A stretch of 64,000 bases of DNA from Herbidospora cretacea (GCF_001570605.1 NZ_BBXG01000011.1:159106-223105); one strand, 5' to 3'; positions 25,784 through 33,892 are shown, counted from the first letter of the stretch. Numbers and translations are program-made. Notes: generated by a model not told the origin, from the sequence alone.

Positions 25784-26869
25784 GTGAAGCGCATCCTCCT
25801 TCCCGTCGGCGTGGCCGGCCTCGTCGCCGCCTCGTTAGCGGTCCCCGCGCACGCCGGCCCCAAGGTGGGCACCTCGGCCAAGCTGTCGACCCCCGCCGCG
25901 GCCGCCGACACCCTGGCGTTCTGGACCGAGGACGGCGGCAAGAACCTGAAGGCCGCCGCCCCCTACGGCCTGGAGCACGCCAGAGTCCCCAAGCACGTCT
26001 CCACCGGCGGCCCGGCCGCCGACGGCAAGCCCGGCCTGGTGCCCGCCATCGGTGACGAGGCCAAGCCCACGACGACGACCAAGAACGTCAACCTGCCCAA
26101 GAGCACCGGCCGCGTGTTCTTCGTGCTCGGCGACGGCCTCTACTCCTGCTCGGCGTCGTCGATCCAGTCGGCGTACAAGAACCTGGTGGCCACCGCCGGC
26201 CACTGCGCCTACGACATCGAGAGCAACGCCAGCGTCGTCGGCAAGTGGGTCTTCATCCCCGGCTACTACCAGGGCAAGGCTCCCTGGGGCATCTACGTCG
26301 GCAAGACCGCCTACACCCACTACGACTTCAGCGTGTACGAGGACGTCGACCGCGACTACGCGTTCGTCACCGTCTACAACGGCATCACGCCGGCCGACGG
26401 CAAGTGGAAGGACGTCGGCCGCCTGGGCGACAACGTCGGCGGGCAGGGGTTCGCCTACAACCAGAAGGTCGGCGCCCCGACCTTCGTCTTCGGCTACCCG
26501 ACCGCGGCCCACGGCGACGGCGACTACGCGTACACCGGCGGGACCCTGAAGTGGTGCTACGGCAAGCCGGTCTACCCCGTGGTCGAGAAGACCGTGAAGG
26601 CCGAGGAGCACATGGCCCTCAAGTGCTCGATGACCGGCGGCGCCTCCGGCGGCCCGTGGATCGTCAAGTACAGCAGCAACGCGCGCAAGGGCTACATCAA
26701 CGGCGTGACCAGCCTCGGCGGCGACACCGACGGCAACCACCGCAGCGACCTGATCACCTCGCCCTACTTCGACGGCGAGACCTACTCGGTCTACAAGGCC
26801 GCGGCCCCGCTGTGGTCGGGCTCGATCGTCAAGAAGGACGGCACCCTCGGCATCAGCGAGGTTAAGTAA
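25784..26869 (+). CDS. Array member 10: secreted trypsin-like serine protease, triad intact
   Basis: A 361-residue preproprotein, the shortest copy. His140 (VATAGHCAYD), Asp (DVDRDYAFV) and Ser (GGASGGPW) are all present, as are both cysteine pairs (YSCSA, KWCYG, LKCSM). The segment between the Asp strand and RLGDNVGGQG is only about ten residues, showing the uninserted ancestral state. The start is GTG at 25784. No terminator is visible after it; the gap to member 11 is 106 bases and contains a CRP-type box. It resembles member 1 in its catalytic loops and is predicted to be an active secreted endopeptidase of unknown specificity. Confidence 0.9.
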   Translation: MKRILLPVGVAGLVAASLAVPAHAGPKVGTSAKLSTPAAAADTLAFWTEDGGKNLKAAAPYGLEHARVPKHVSTGGPAADGKPGLVPAIGDEAKPTTTTKNVNLPKSTGRVFFVLGDGLYSCSASSIQSAYKNLVATAGHCAYDIESNASVVGKWVFIPGYYQGKAPWGIYVGKTAYTHYDFSVYEDVDRDYAFVTVYNGITPADGKWKDVGRLGDNVGGQGFAYNQKVGAPTFVFGYPTAAHGDGDYAYTGGTLKWCYGKPVYPVVEKTVKAEEHMALKCSMTGGASGGPWIVKYSSNARKGYINGVTSLGGDTDGNHRSDLITSPYFDGETYSVYKAAAPLWSGSIVKKDGTLGISEVK

Positions 26870-26875
26870 TAGCTG

Positions 26876-26891
26876 TGTGACTTAGGTCACA
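26876..26891. promoter_or_regulatory. CRP-type palindrome upstream of array member 11
   Basis: TGTGACTTAGGTCACA matches TGTGA-N6-TCACA on both sides. It begins six bases after the stop of member 10 and lies 84 bases before the GTG of member 11, the closest spacing in the array and compatible with direct activation. Confidence 0.7.
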
Positions 26892-26975
26892 TTCTCTCTC
26901 CTCCCGTTTGTTTTCGGTCTCACGGTTAGTCACCTGGAAGATCCAATCCGCAACGGGAGGAAAGGGAGGGTCAAC

Positions 26976-28118
26976 GTGGACACTCGAGCACGCCTGAGCC
27001 TCGTGACCGCCGGCATCGCCGGATCCGCCGTACTGGTGGCATTACCGGCCAGCGCCGCCTCGCCCGCCGACGGACCCACGGTCTCCGTGGCAGACGCCGA
27101 CAACATCGCGGGCTTCTGGTTCCGCAGCAACAACAAGGCGCTGAAGGCGGCCACCCAGTGGGGCCCCGACGCCGAGACGGTCGCCAAGGTGGCCAAGCTG
27201 TCCTCGAAGGGCGGTCCCTCGGCCGACGGCAAGGCCGGCACCGTCTCTCCGACCGGACCGGGCGGTCAGGCCGGCACCTCGAAGAACATCAACATCCCCA
27301 AGACGCTGGGCAAGGTCTTCTTCCAGAAGAACGGCAAGACCTACTGGTGCTCGGCGACCTCCATCCAGGCGAAGTACAAGAACCTGGTGGCCACCGCCGG
27401 CCACTGCGTCTTCGACACCGACGACAACGACCACATGCTCAACAGGTGGATCTTCGTCCCGGGCTACTACCAGGGCAAGGCCCCCTTCGGCGTGTACGTC
27501 GCCAAGCAGGGCTTCACCCACTACGACTTCGACGTCTACGAGGACTACGACCGCGACTACGCGTTCGTCACCGTCTACAACGGCGTCAAGTTCGAGGCGA
27601 CGAAGTCCGTCTCCGAGAAGACGTACAAGGGTCACGGCGGCGAGCGGTGGCGCGACAAGGGCAAGTGGTGGATCCTCACCGTCAAGGACGCCGGCCGCCT
27701 CGGCGACAACGTCGGCGGCCAGGGCCTGGCCTACAACCAGAAGGTGGGCGCCGGCGCGGTGTACGCCTTCGGCTACCCCGCGGCCCGTCACCCCGACGGC
27801 AACAAGGCGTTCACCGGGGTCACCCCCAAGTGGTGCTACGGCAAGCCCAACCGTGAGGTCACGGACGCGTCCCTCAAGATCGAGGAGCAGATCGCGATCA
27901 CCTGCTCGATGACGCCGGGCGCCGACGGCGGCCCGTGGCTGCTGAAGTACAGCAACGCCCGCCGCCTCGGTTACGTCAACGGCGTGACCAGCGCCTTCGC
28001 CGACTCGAACGGCAACGACCGCATCGACAAGATCACCTCGCCCTACTTCGACGGCGAGACGTACGACGTCTACAAGGCCGCGGCCAACAACTGGTCCGGC
28101 AGCATCGTCAAGAAGTAA
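26976..28118 (+). CDS. Array member 11: secreted trypsin-fold protein with catalytic Ser replaced by Asp
   Basis: A 380-residue preproprotein. His (VATAGHCVFD) and Asp (DYDRDYAFV) are kept and both cysteine pairs are present, but the nucleophile position is Asp317 (GADGGPW, codon GAC at 27924-27926) in an otherwise standard serine loop. It is thus probably a binding-competent but inactive protease, reached by a different route from members 4-9. The segment before RLGDNV has a 35-residue Lys/Trp-rich insert. The GTG at 26976 follows AAAGGGAGGG. It ends the array and meets the malic enzyme gene tail to tail. Confidence 0.87.
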   Translation: MDTRARLSLVTAGIAGSAVLVALPASAASPADGPTVSVADADNIAGFWFRSNNKALKAATQWGPDAETVAKVAKLSSKGGPSADGKAGTVSPTGPGGQAGTSKNINIPKTLGKVFFQKNGKTYWCSATSIQAKYKNLVATAGHCVFDTDDNDHMLNRWIFVPGYYQGKAPFGVYVAKQGFTHYDFDVYEDYDRDYAFVTVYNGVKFEATKSVSEKTYKGHGGERWRDKGKWWILTVKDAGRLGDNVGGQGLAYNQKVGAGAVYAFGYPAARHPDGNKAFTGVTPKWCYGKPNREVTDASLKIEEQIAITCSMTPGADGGPWLLKYSNARRLGYVNGVTSAFADSNGNDRIDKITSPYFDGETYDVYKAAANNWSGSIVKK

Positions 28119-28134
28119 CACCTGTAGACAGGGC

Positions 28135-28163
28135 AGGGCCCGGCCTCCACGAGGCCGGGCCCT
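28135..28163. terminator. Bidirectional terminator at array end
   Basis: AGGGCCCGGCCTC and GAGGCCGGGCCCT form a perfect 13-bp stem with a three-base loop, between the convergent member 11 and malic enzyme genes. Confidence 0.8.
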
Positions 28164-28167
28164 TTCG

Positions 28168-29343
28168 TCATCTGCGGGCCACGCCGTCCTTGCGGGCCTG
28201 GTCGGCCACCGCGCGGGTGACGGCGGGGGCGACCCGGGGGTCGAACGGCGACGGGATGATGTAGTCGGCCCGCACCTCGTCGCCCACGACGCCGGCCAGG
28301 GCCTCGGCCGCGGCGATCTTCATGTTCTCGGTGATCGCGGTGGCCCTCACGTCGAGGGCGCCCCGGAAGACGCCGGGGAAGGCCAGCACGTTGTTGATCT
28401 GGTTGGGGAAGTCGGACCGCCCGGTCGCCACCACGGCGGCGTGCTTGGCCGCGACGTCGGGCAGGACCTCCGGCGTCGGATTCGACAGGGCGAACACGAT
28501 GGCGTCCTGGGCCATCGAGGCGATGGCCCGCTCGGAGATCGTCGCGCCCGACAGCCCGATGAACACGTCGGCCCCGGCCAGCGCCGACTCGCTCGACCCG
28601 GTCAGCCCGGCCTTGTTGGTCTCCCGGGACAGCGCGTCCTTGTACGGGTTCATGCCGGCCCGGCCCTCGAAGATCAGCCCCTTGCTGTCGGAGACCGCGA
28701 TGTCGCCGATGCCGGCGTTCAGCAGCATGCGGGTGACCGCGACCCCGGAGGCCCCGGCTCCCGCCACCACGGCCCGCAGTTCCCTGAGCGGGCGGCCGAT
28801 CACCCGGGCGGCGTTGGTGAGCGCGGCGGTGGCGACGATGGCGGTGCCGTGCTGGTCGTCGTGGAAGACCGGGATCGACAGCCGCCGCCGCAGCTGGTCT
28901 TCGATCTCGAAGCAGCGGGGCGCGCTGATGTCCTCCAGGTTGATGCCGCCGAAGGAGGGCGCGAGGCGCACGACGGTCTCGACGATCTCGTCGACGCCGG
29001 TGCAGTCGAGGCAGATCGGCACCGAGTCGACCCCGCCGAACTCCTTGAACAGCAGCGACTTGCCCTCCATCACGGGCATGGCCCCGGCCGGGCCGATGTC
29101 GCCGAGGCCCAGCACGGCGGTGCCGTCGGTGACCACGGCCACCACGTTGGAGACCCAGGTGTACTCGTTGACGAGCTCGGGAGCGTCGGCGATGGCGGAG
29201 CAGACGCGGGCGACGCCCGGCGTGTAGGCGAGCGAGAGATCATCGGCATTACGGACCGGAATGGTGGCTCGAACCTCAAGCTTTCCGCCGCGGTGCAGCG
29301 CGAAGGCCGGATCGAGGTCGAGGGCTTCGAGGGAAGCAGTCAT
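28168..29343 (-). CDS. NAD(P)-dependent malic enzyme
   Basis: A 391-residue malic enzyme of the short bacterial type. It oxidatively decarboxylates malate to pyruvate and feeds NAD(P)H and anaplerotic flux. Visible motifs are [15 protein letters not shown] (malic N-domain), the metal-binding [13 protein letters not shown] region, [10 protein letters not shown] and the Rossmann segment [12 protein letters not shown]. The frame is open to 29490, but [20 protein letters not shown] with AGGGG upstream marks the family start at 29343. It is monocistronic, with its promoter facing the CGNR regulator gene. Confidence 0.93.
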   Translation of the reverse strand: MTASLEALDLDPAFALHRGGKLEVRATIPVRNADDLSLAYTPGVARVCSAIADAPELVNEYTWVSNVVAVVTDGTAVLGLGDIGPAGAMPVMEGKSLLFKEFGGVDSVPICLDCTGVDEIVETVVRLAPSFGGINLEDISAPRCFEIEDQLRRRLSIPVFHDDQHGTAIVATAALTNAARVIGRPLRELRAVVAGAGASGVAVTRMLLNAGIGDIAVSDSKGLIFEGRAGMNPYKDALSRETNKAGLTGSSESALAGADVFIGLSGATISERAIASMAQDAIVFALSNPTPEVLPDVAAKHAAVVATGRSDFPNQINNVLAFPGVFRGALDVRATAITENMKIAAAEALAGVVGDEVRADYIIPSPFDPRVAPAVTRAVADQARKDGVARR

Positions 29344-29611
29344 GACGAAGACCCCTGGAGTCTGGTGACGGACACAACACAGACCGTTACAGCACGAGGC
29401 CCGGGCGTTGGTGAACGCCGGGAACCGTCGTCGTTGACGGTCGTCTCGGGAGCGGGGGTCACCCGTCGCCCTAGTGTGCCACACGCGCAAACGGCCTCTC
29501 GCGATCCGTCATGCCACGGCCGTTTCGCCTTTATCGCCCTGTCAATCTCTTTGGAAATTTCCGTCCCTGTGTAATACTCAATGTCCAGAGTCACCTATTA
29601 CAGGGTTCTCC

Positions 29612-30157
29612 GTGGACTTGACCTCATACGCCGAACTGGCGGTCCTGCTCGTCAACCGGCGGGACGACCTGCGGACCCTCGACGGGCTCCGCGCCCTGCT
29701 GGCCGAGACGGGCCGCACCGAGGCCGCCGGCCGGGTCACCCGGCGCGACCTCGACCACGTGCTCGAACTGCGCGACGAGCTGACCGAGGTGTTCGAGTCG
29801 GCCGCCGCGGGCGACCAGGACGACGTGGTCCAGCGCCTGAACGGGCTGCTGGTGCGCCATCCCGTCCATCCTCAGATCGCCGGTCACGACGGCCAGCCCT
29901 GGCACATGCACCTGACCGAGGGCGGCCGGGTCGGCGACACCGTCGCGGTCGGGTCGGTGATGGGCCTGGCCAGCGTGGTCACCGGCCTCGGGGCCGACCG
30001 GCTGGGCCTGTGCCAGGCGCCGCCGTGCCGCAACGCCTATCTCGACACCTCGTCGAACAGATCGCGGCGTTACTGCTCCGAGCGCTGCGCCAGCCGCGCC
30101 AACGTGGCCGCCTACCGGGCCAGGAAGCGCGGCCCGAAGGCGAGCGAGGGCCAGTAG
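29612..30157 (+). CDS. CGNR zinc-finger transcriptional regulator
   Basis: A 181-residue protein of the ABATE-CGNR family. The N-terminal 120 residues are the helical ABATE domain. The C-terminus carries CQAPPCRNAYLDTSSNRSR, then YCSERCASRANVAAYRARKR, the four-cysteine CGNR zinc finger with its basic helix, thought to bind DNA. The start is GTG at 29612. A GGAAATTTCC dyad and TAATAC lie 35-60 bp upstream. The last 46 bases overlap the 3' end of the convergent signal-peptidase-like gene. The target genes are unknown. Confidence 0.85.
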   Translation: MDLTSYAELAVLLVNRRDDLRTLDGLRALLAETGRTEAAGRVTRRDLDHVLELRDELTEVFESAAAGDQDDVVQRLNGLLVRHPVHPQIAGHDGQPWHMHLTEGGRVGDTVAVGSVMGLASVVTGLGADRLGLCQAPPCRNAYLDTSSNRSRRYCSERCASRANVAAYRARKRGPKASEGQ

Positions 30158-30426
30158 CGGCCGACCACCTTCCCGACGATCGCCTCGGGCGGGACCGCGC
30201 CGAAGTCCCACGAGTCCTTACGGCCGGGCGCGCTCTGGTTGTCGCTCTCCAGCCACCAGCCCTCATCGGTCCACCGGAACACCCTTTTGACGATGACGTT
30301 CCCGGGTAGGCGAGCGATCACGACGTCTCCGGGACGGATCTTCGCGCGGAGGCGGACCACCAGGCAGTCGCCCGGCCGCAGCGCCGGAAGCATGGAGTCC
30401 CCGGAGACCCGGGCACTGGTGAACAT
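30112..30426 (-). CDS. sodX: Nickel superoxide dismutase maturation peptidase (S26 family)
   Basis: A 104-residue signal-peptidase-like enzyme with the Ser-Lys dyad of family S26: the serine in SGDSMLPALRPGD and the lysine in NVIVKRVFRW. No membrane helix is visible, as in the SodX-type peptidases that trim the SodN leader to expose the metal-binding histidine. The divergent sodN gene starts 57 bp away, which supports the assignment. The ATG at 30426 aligns with family starts; earlier in-frame starts would run into sodN. Confidence 0.85.
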   Translation of the reverse strand: MFTSARVSGDSMLPALRPGDCLVVRLRAKIRPGDVVIARLPGNVIVKRVFRWTDEGWWLESDNQSAPGRKDSWDFGAVPPEAIVGKVVGRYWPSLAFGPRFLAR

Positions 30427-30482
30427 GATCCACCTCAGAGAGTAATGTCGGTTCCGCAGCCACTCTGACGAAAGGAAACCCG

Positions 30483-30869
30483 ATGCTTGCCAAGCTCGTG
30501 GCATCGGCCCATTGTGACCTGCCGTGCGGCGTCTACGACCCCGCCCAGGCACGTATCGAGGCCGAATCGGTCAAGGCGATCATGCAGAAGTACGCCGACA
30601 ACGACGACCCGGTGTTCCGGGCGCGCGCCCTCGGCATCAAGGAGGAGCGGGCCGAGCTCGTCAAGCACCACCTCTGGGTGCTCTGGACCGACTACTTCAA
30701 GCCCCCGCACCTGGAGGCCCACCCGCAGCTCCACCAGCTCTTCTGGGACGCCACTAAGCTGGCCGGCGCCGCCGGGGCCAAGGGCACCGTCGACGTCGCC
30801 AAGGCCGACGACCTCCTGGGCAAGATCGACGAGATCGCGAAGATCTTCTGGGAGACGAAGGCCGCCTAG
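30483..30869 (+). CDS. sodN: Nickel superoxide dismutase
   Basis: A 128-residue protein that dismutates superoxide with a nickel centre. The nickel hook HCDLPCGVYDP begins at residue 10, after the leader MLAKLVASA that must be removed so that His becomes the N-terminus. The remainder is the four-helix bundle expected of the hexameric enzyme. GAAAGGAAACCC precedes the ATG at 30483. It is transcribed away from its probable maturation peptidase and followed by a long composite terminator. Confidence 0.96.
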   Translation: MLAKLVASAHCDLPCGVYDPAQARIEAESVKAIMQKYADNDDPVFRARALGIKEERAELVKHHLWVLWTDYFKPPHLEAHPQLHQLFWDATKLAGAAGAKGTVDVAKADDLLGKIDEIAKIFWETKAA

Positions 30870-30881
30870 GCCTTCCGCACC

Positions 30882-30936
30882 GGGCCCCGCACGCGTGGCC
30901 GAGCCGATTCGCCGGCTCGCTTTCCGTGCGGGGTCC
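30882..30936 (+). terminator. Terminator after sodN
   Basis: An outer stem GGGCCCCGCACG with CGTGCGGGGTCC encloses an inner GAGCCG/CGGCTC hairpin. Confidence 0.7.
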
Positions 30937-31042
30937 GCGCATTTCCGGCATCGGCGCGTCCAAGCCGAGCAATCATGGTCGAGTGGCGGTAGGTTGCAAA
31001 CATGCGGCCCCGCGAGATGTGGCCGGCTGGGCGAGGAGGATC

Positions 31043-31462
31043 GTGACCGACGCAACTGATGTCACAGGGGATCTGGCTGGGATCCGCGACGCCGTGAGCG
31101 TCCGGCTTCCCGCGGCCAGCGCCTATCTGTCCGTGTTGCGGACCGCGACAGCAGGTCTGGCGGCACGGCTCGACTTCACCATCGACGAGATGGAAGATCT
31201 GCGGATCGCCGTCGACGAGGCCTGCGCGATGCTGCTGCGCCACGCCGTCCCCGGCACCGACCTGATCGCGGAGTTCGAGCTGACCGGGCAGGAGATGTCG
31301 ATCCGGGTCGAGGTCACCACCGTCGGGATCGCCGAGCCCAAACGCGATGACTTCGCCTGGATGGTGCTCACCGCGCTCGCCGACGACGTCGATGCCGTGT
31401 CCTCCCCCGATCACATGGCGATCGTGCTGCGCAAGCAGCGGGGCGCGGCGAGGCCGGCGTGA
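31043..31462 (+). CDS. Anti-sigma regulatory factor, RsbW-like
   Basis: A 139-residue GHKL-type ATPase resembling anti-sigma factors of the SigB/SigF group: IDEMEDLRIAVDEACAMLLRHA carries the N-box, followed by an alternating hydrophobic core. The typical G-box is weak near the C-terminus, so kinase activity is uncertain. GAGGAGGA lies just before the GTG at 31043. The stop overlaps the sigma factor start as GTGA, which makes the neighbouring sigma factor the obvious partner. No anti-anti-sigma gene is adjacent. Confidence 0.8.
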   Translation: MTDATDVTGDLAGIRDAVSVRLPAASAYLSVLRTATAGLAARLDFTIDEMEDLRIAVDEACAMLLRHAVPGTDLIAEFELTGQEMSIRVEVTTVGIAEPKRDDFAWMVLTALADDVDAVSSPDHMAIVLRKQRGAARPA

Positions 31463-31479
31463 CGGAAAGGACCCGTTCC

Positions 31480-32259
31480 ATGGCCACCAGCGACTCCGGA
31501 GTCCCGGACCGGGTGCGAGCCCGCGCCCTCTTCGGTGAGCTCGCTGAGATGCCGGCCGACGACCCGCGCCGCCCGCGCATCCGCGACGAGCTCGTGGAAC
31601 TTCACCTGCCGCTGGTGGAATACCTCGCCCGCCGGTTCCGCAACCGCGGCGAGTGGCTCGACGACCTGACCCAGGTGGCGACGATCGGCCTGATCAAGTC
31701 GATCGACCGGTTCGACCTGGCCCGCGGCGTGGAGTTCTCGACCTACGCGACCCCGACCATCGTCGGGGAGATCAAGCGCCACTTCCGCGACAAGGGCTGG
31801 GCGGTCCGCGTGCCGCGCCGCCTGCAGGAGCTGAAGCTGTCGCTCACCAAGGCGATCAGCGAGCTCTCGCAGCGCGAGGGCCGCGCGCCCACGGTGGCCG
31901 AACTGGCCGCCCACCTCCAGATGACCGAGGAAGAGGTGCTGGAGGGCCTCGAGTCGGCCAACGCCTACTCGACGGTCTCCCTCGACGCTCCCGACTCGGG
32001 CGACGACGACGCGCCGGCGGTCTCCGACTCGCTCGGCATCGTCGACGAGTCGCTGGAGGGCGTGGAATACCGCGAGTCGCTGAAGCCGCTGCTGGAGCGC
32101 CTCCCGCCCCGCGAGAAGCGCATCCTGCTGCTGCGGTTCTTCGGCAACATGACCCAGTCGCAGATCGCGACCGAGCTGGGCATCTCGCAGATGCACGTGT
32201 CCCGGCTGCTGGCCCGCACTCTCGCCCAACTGCGCGAGGGCCTCACCGCGGAAGACTGA
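31480..32259 (+). CDS. SigF/SigB-family RNA polymerase sigma factor
   Basis: A 259-residue group 3 sigma factor (SigF/SigB/SigG). Region 2 is in the N-terminal half (LVEYLARRFRNRGEWLDDLTQVATIGLIKSIDRFD and GVEFSTYATPTIVGEIKRHF). Region 3 follows, and region 4 ends in GNMTQSQIATELGISQMHVSRLLART. It directs stress or developmental transcription. The frame is open from the GTG at 31459, which overlaps the anti-sigma stop. The ATG at 31480 is given because homology starts after it, but the coupled GTG is an equally fair choice. Confidence 0.9.
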   Translation: MATSDSGVPDRVRARALFGELAEMPADDPRRPRIRDELVELHLPLVEYLARRFRNRGEWLDDLTQVATIGLIKSIDRFDLARGVEFSTYATPTIVGEIKRHFRDKGWAVRVPRRLQELKLSLTKAISELSQREGRAPTVAELAAHLQMTEEEVLEGLESANAYSTVSLDAPDSGDDDAPAVSDSLGIVDESLEGVEYRESLKPLLERLPPREKRILLLRFFGNMTQSQIATELGISQMHVSRLLARTLAQLREGLTAED

Positions 32260-32310
32260 GAAGCGAACGTCCGCCGGCCGGTGTCGTCCCACGACACCGG
32301 CCGACGCGCG

Positions 32311-32691
32311 TCAGGCGTCGTGCGTGAGCGCGTGGGTCGAGGCCGGCGCGAGCAGAGTGACGAGAATCACGGCGGCCGTGACGATCAGCGGGACCCCCCA
32401 CGCGAGCTGCCCCGACTGGATCAGCGTGATCGCCACCGGCACGGCGAAGATCTGGGTGACCACGGCCGGCCCCCGGCTCCAGCGCAGCACCTGGACGATC
32501 CCCCACGCCACCCAGAGCAGCCCCGCGCCCACTGCCAGGCCGAACACGGCCAGCACCAGGGAACTCATCACGTCGCCGGCCTCGCCGAGCAGGGTTTCGT
32601 AGCCGACCCAGCCGCCGAGCGCGAGGGCGGTCAGCCCTTCGAGCGCGACGAGGGCCGCGGCGACGACAAGAGTGAACGGACGGTTCGACAC
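32311..32691 (-). CDS. Small integral membrane protein
   Basis: A 126-residue protein with four predicted membrane helices (FTLVVAAALVALEGLTALALG, a second near SSLVLAVFGLAVGAGLLWVAWG, and two at the end). No family is recognised beyond actinobacterial hypothetical membrane proteins. The frame is open to a GTG at 32736 and an ATG at 32715. I chose the GTG at 32691 because TAGTCT lies eight bases before it, allowing a leaderless transcript divergent from the lipid kinase gene. Confidence 0.7.
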   Translation of the reverse strand: MSNRPFTLVVAAALVALEGLTALALGGWVGYETLLGEAGDVMSSLVLAVFGLAVGAGLLWVAWGIVQVLRWSRGPAVVTQIFAVPVAITLIQSGQLAWGVPLIVTAAVILVTLLAPASTHALTHDA

Positions 32692-32726
32692 AGTTGGTGA
32701 GACTACCCGTCGCATAACCTTCAGGC

Positions 32727-33680
32727 ATGCGGGCACTTCTGCTGGTCAACCCCAAGGCGACCTCGACCAACCTGCGCACGCGCGACGTCCTGATCCGGGC
32801 GCTCGGGGCGGCGGTGGATCTGGAGGTCGCCGAGACCGGATATCGGGGGCACGCGTCGCTGCTGTCCGCCACCGCGAAGGAGAAGGGCTTCGACGCGGTG
32901 GCCGTCCTCGGCGGCGACGGAACGGTCAACGAGGTGGCCAACGGCCTCATGGCGGTCGACGACCGGGCCAAGATGATCATCATTCCGGGCGGCAGCGCCA
33001 ACGTGCTGGCGCGGGCGCTGGGGCTGCCCAACGACCCGATCGAGGCCACCGGAGCGGTGCTGGAGGCGCTGCGCGAGGGCCGTTCCCGGACGATCAGCCT
33101 GGGCCTGGCGGAATGGGATGTTAGAGATTCCGGGACAGGGGCAGGTGTCGAGTCTCGCTACTTCACATTCTGTGCCGACCTGGGCTGGGACGCCGAGGTC
33201 ATCAGGGCCGTCGAGGGCCTGCGCAGCGCCGGTTACCGTGCTTCGCCGACGCTGTACATGCAGACGGCGCTGCGGCACTACCTCATGACCGACCGGCGGC
33301 ATCCGTCGATGACGTTGACGCGGCCCGGACGGGCCGACGAGCCGGGGATCTTCCTCGCGATCGTCTCCAACACGGCGCCGTGGACCTTCGTCGGGAACCG
33401 GCCGGTCAATCCGACGCCGTGGGCCGGGTTCGACACCGGGCTCGATGTGCTGGCGATGACGAAACTGCGCCTGCCGGCCGTGATGAGCCTGCTCCGGCAG
33501 ATCGTCGGCGAGCCGCAGGGATTGCCGACGGGTAAACACCTGGTTCAGGCACATGACGAGAGTGTTTTCACTCTTGAGTCGATTCGGCCCATCGCACTGC
33601 AGCTTGACGGCGACTACCTGGGAGAACGGGAAAGGGTTACATTTCGCTCTATCCCGGACGCGTTACAAGTTCTGGTCTAG
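32727..33680 (+). CDS. Diacylglycerol kinase-family lipid kinase (DagK/YegS type)
   Basis: A 317-residue kinase of the DAGK/YegS/sphingosine kinase superfamily. The nucleotide-binding signature is VAVLGGDGTVNEVANGLM, followed by IIPGGSANVLARALGLP. The C-terminal lipid-binding half contains the acidic LDGDYLGERE. It probably phosphorylates a lipid such as diacylglycerol at the membrane face; the substrate is inferred. The ATG at 32727 follows TAACCT by six bases, suggesting a leaderless mRNA. Confidence 0.85.
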   Translation: MRALLLVNPKATSTNLRTRDVLIRALGAAVDLEVAETGYRGHASLLSATAKEKGFDAVAVLGGDGTVNEVANGLMAVDDRAKMIIIPGGSANVLARALGLPNDPIEATGAVLEALREGRSRTISLGLAEWDVRDSGTGAGVESRYFTFCADLGWDAEVIRAVEGLRSAGYRASPTLYMQTALRHYLMTDRRHPSMTLTRPGRADEPGIFLAIVSNTAPWTFVGNRPVNPTPWAGFDTGLDVLAMTKLRLPAVMSLLRQIVGEPQGLPTGKHLVQAHDESVFTLESIRPIALQLDGDYLGERERVTFRSIPDALQVLV

Positions 33681-33892
33681 ACAGTTACAAGCGGTCATAG
33701 TGTGACGCATCCGACAGCTAGGACCCGCAAAACCTTCCCCCAAACCTCTTGTGTGCTGTAGGAGTGGCTGAAAAGCTGACTGCGACGTCGGAACGTAGGA
33801 CCTTTACGAGAGCCCAGCTCGCGCCGAAGGTCCCCGACGATCATCATCGCGAATCTCGTCCCTCACTTTCAGGGCGGCCGTTCGCATCAGTT

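Larger units (their letters stand above)
12480..28118 (+). repeat. Tandem array of eleven paralogous secreted trypsin-fold genes
   Basis: Eleven head-to-tail genes of 361-422 codons share a signal peptide, a propeptide-like region ending in a NLPKTTGKVFF-type motif, a TAG(H/S)C motif, a (D/N)YAFV motif, most a RLGDNVGGQG motif, and a C-terminal D-x-D-x-N/D loop followed by SPYF. Unit length in the central part is about 1.54-1.66 kb, with intergenic elements duplicated along with the genes. No transposase or integrase lies within or beside the array, so expansion by unequal crossing-over is the simplest explanation. Confidence 0.9.

Noticed and set aside
12480..28118. Genomic island or transposon-borne origin of the protease array
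   Set aside because: No integrase, transposase, tRNA target or terminal repeats flank it, and base composition fits the surroundings. The codon shift in 5-9 is better explained by high expression.
12480..28118. CRISPR-like regular repeats in the array
   Set aside because: The repeat period is over 1.5 kb and the units are genes. No short direct repeats with unique spacers were seen anywhere in the window.
33669..33684. CTGGTCTAGAC followed by AGT, resembling a DasR dre site
   Set aside because: It lacks one base of the palindrome and includes the stop codon of the lipid kinase gene, so chance is more likely than function.
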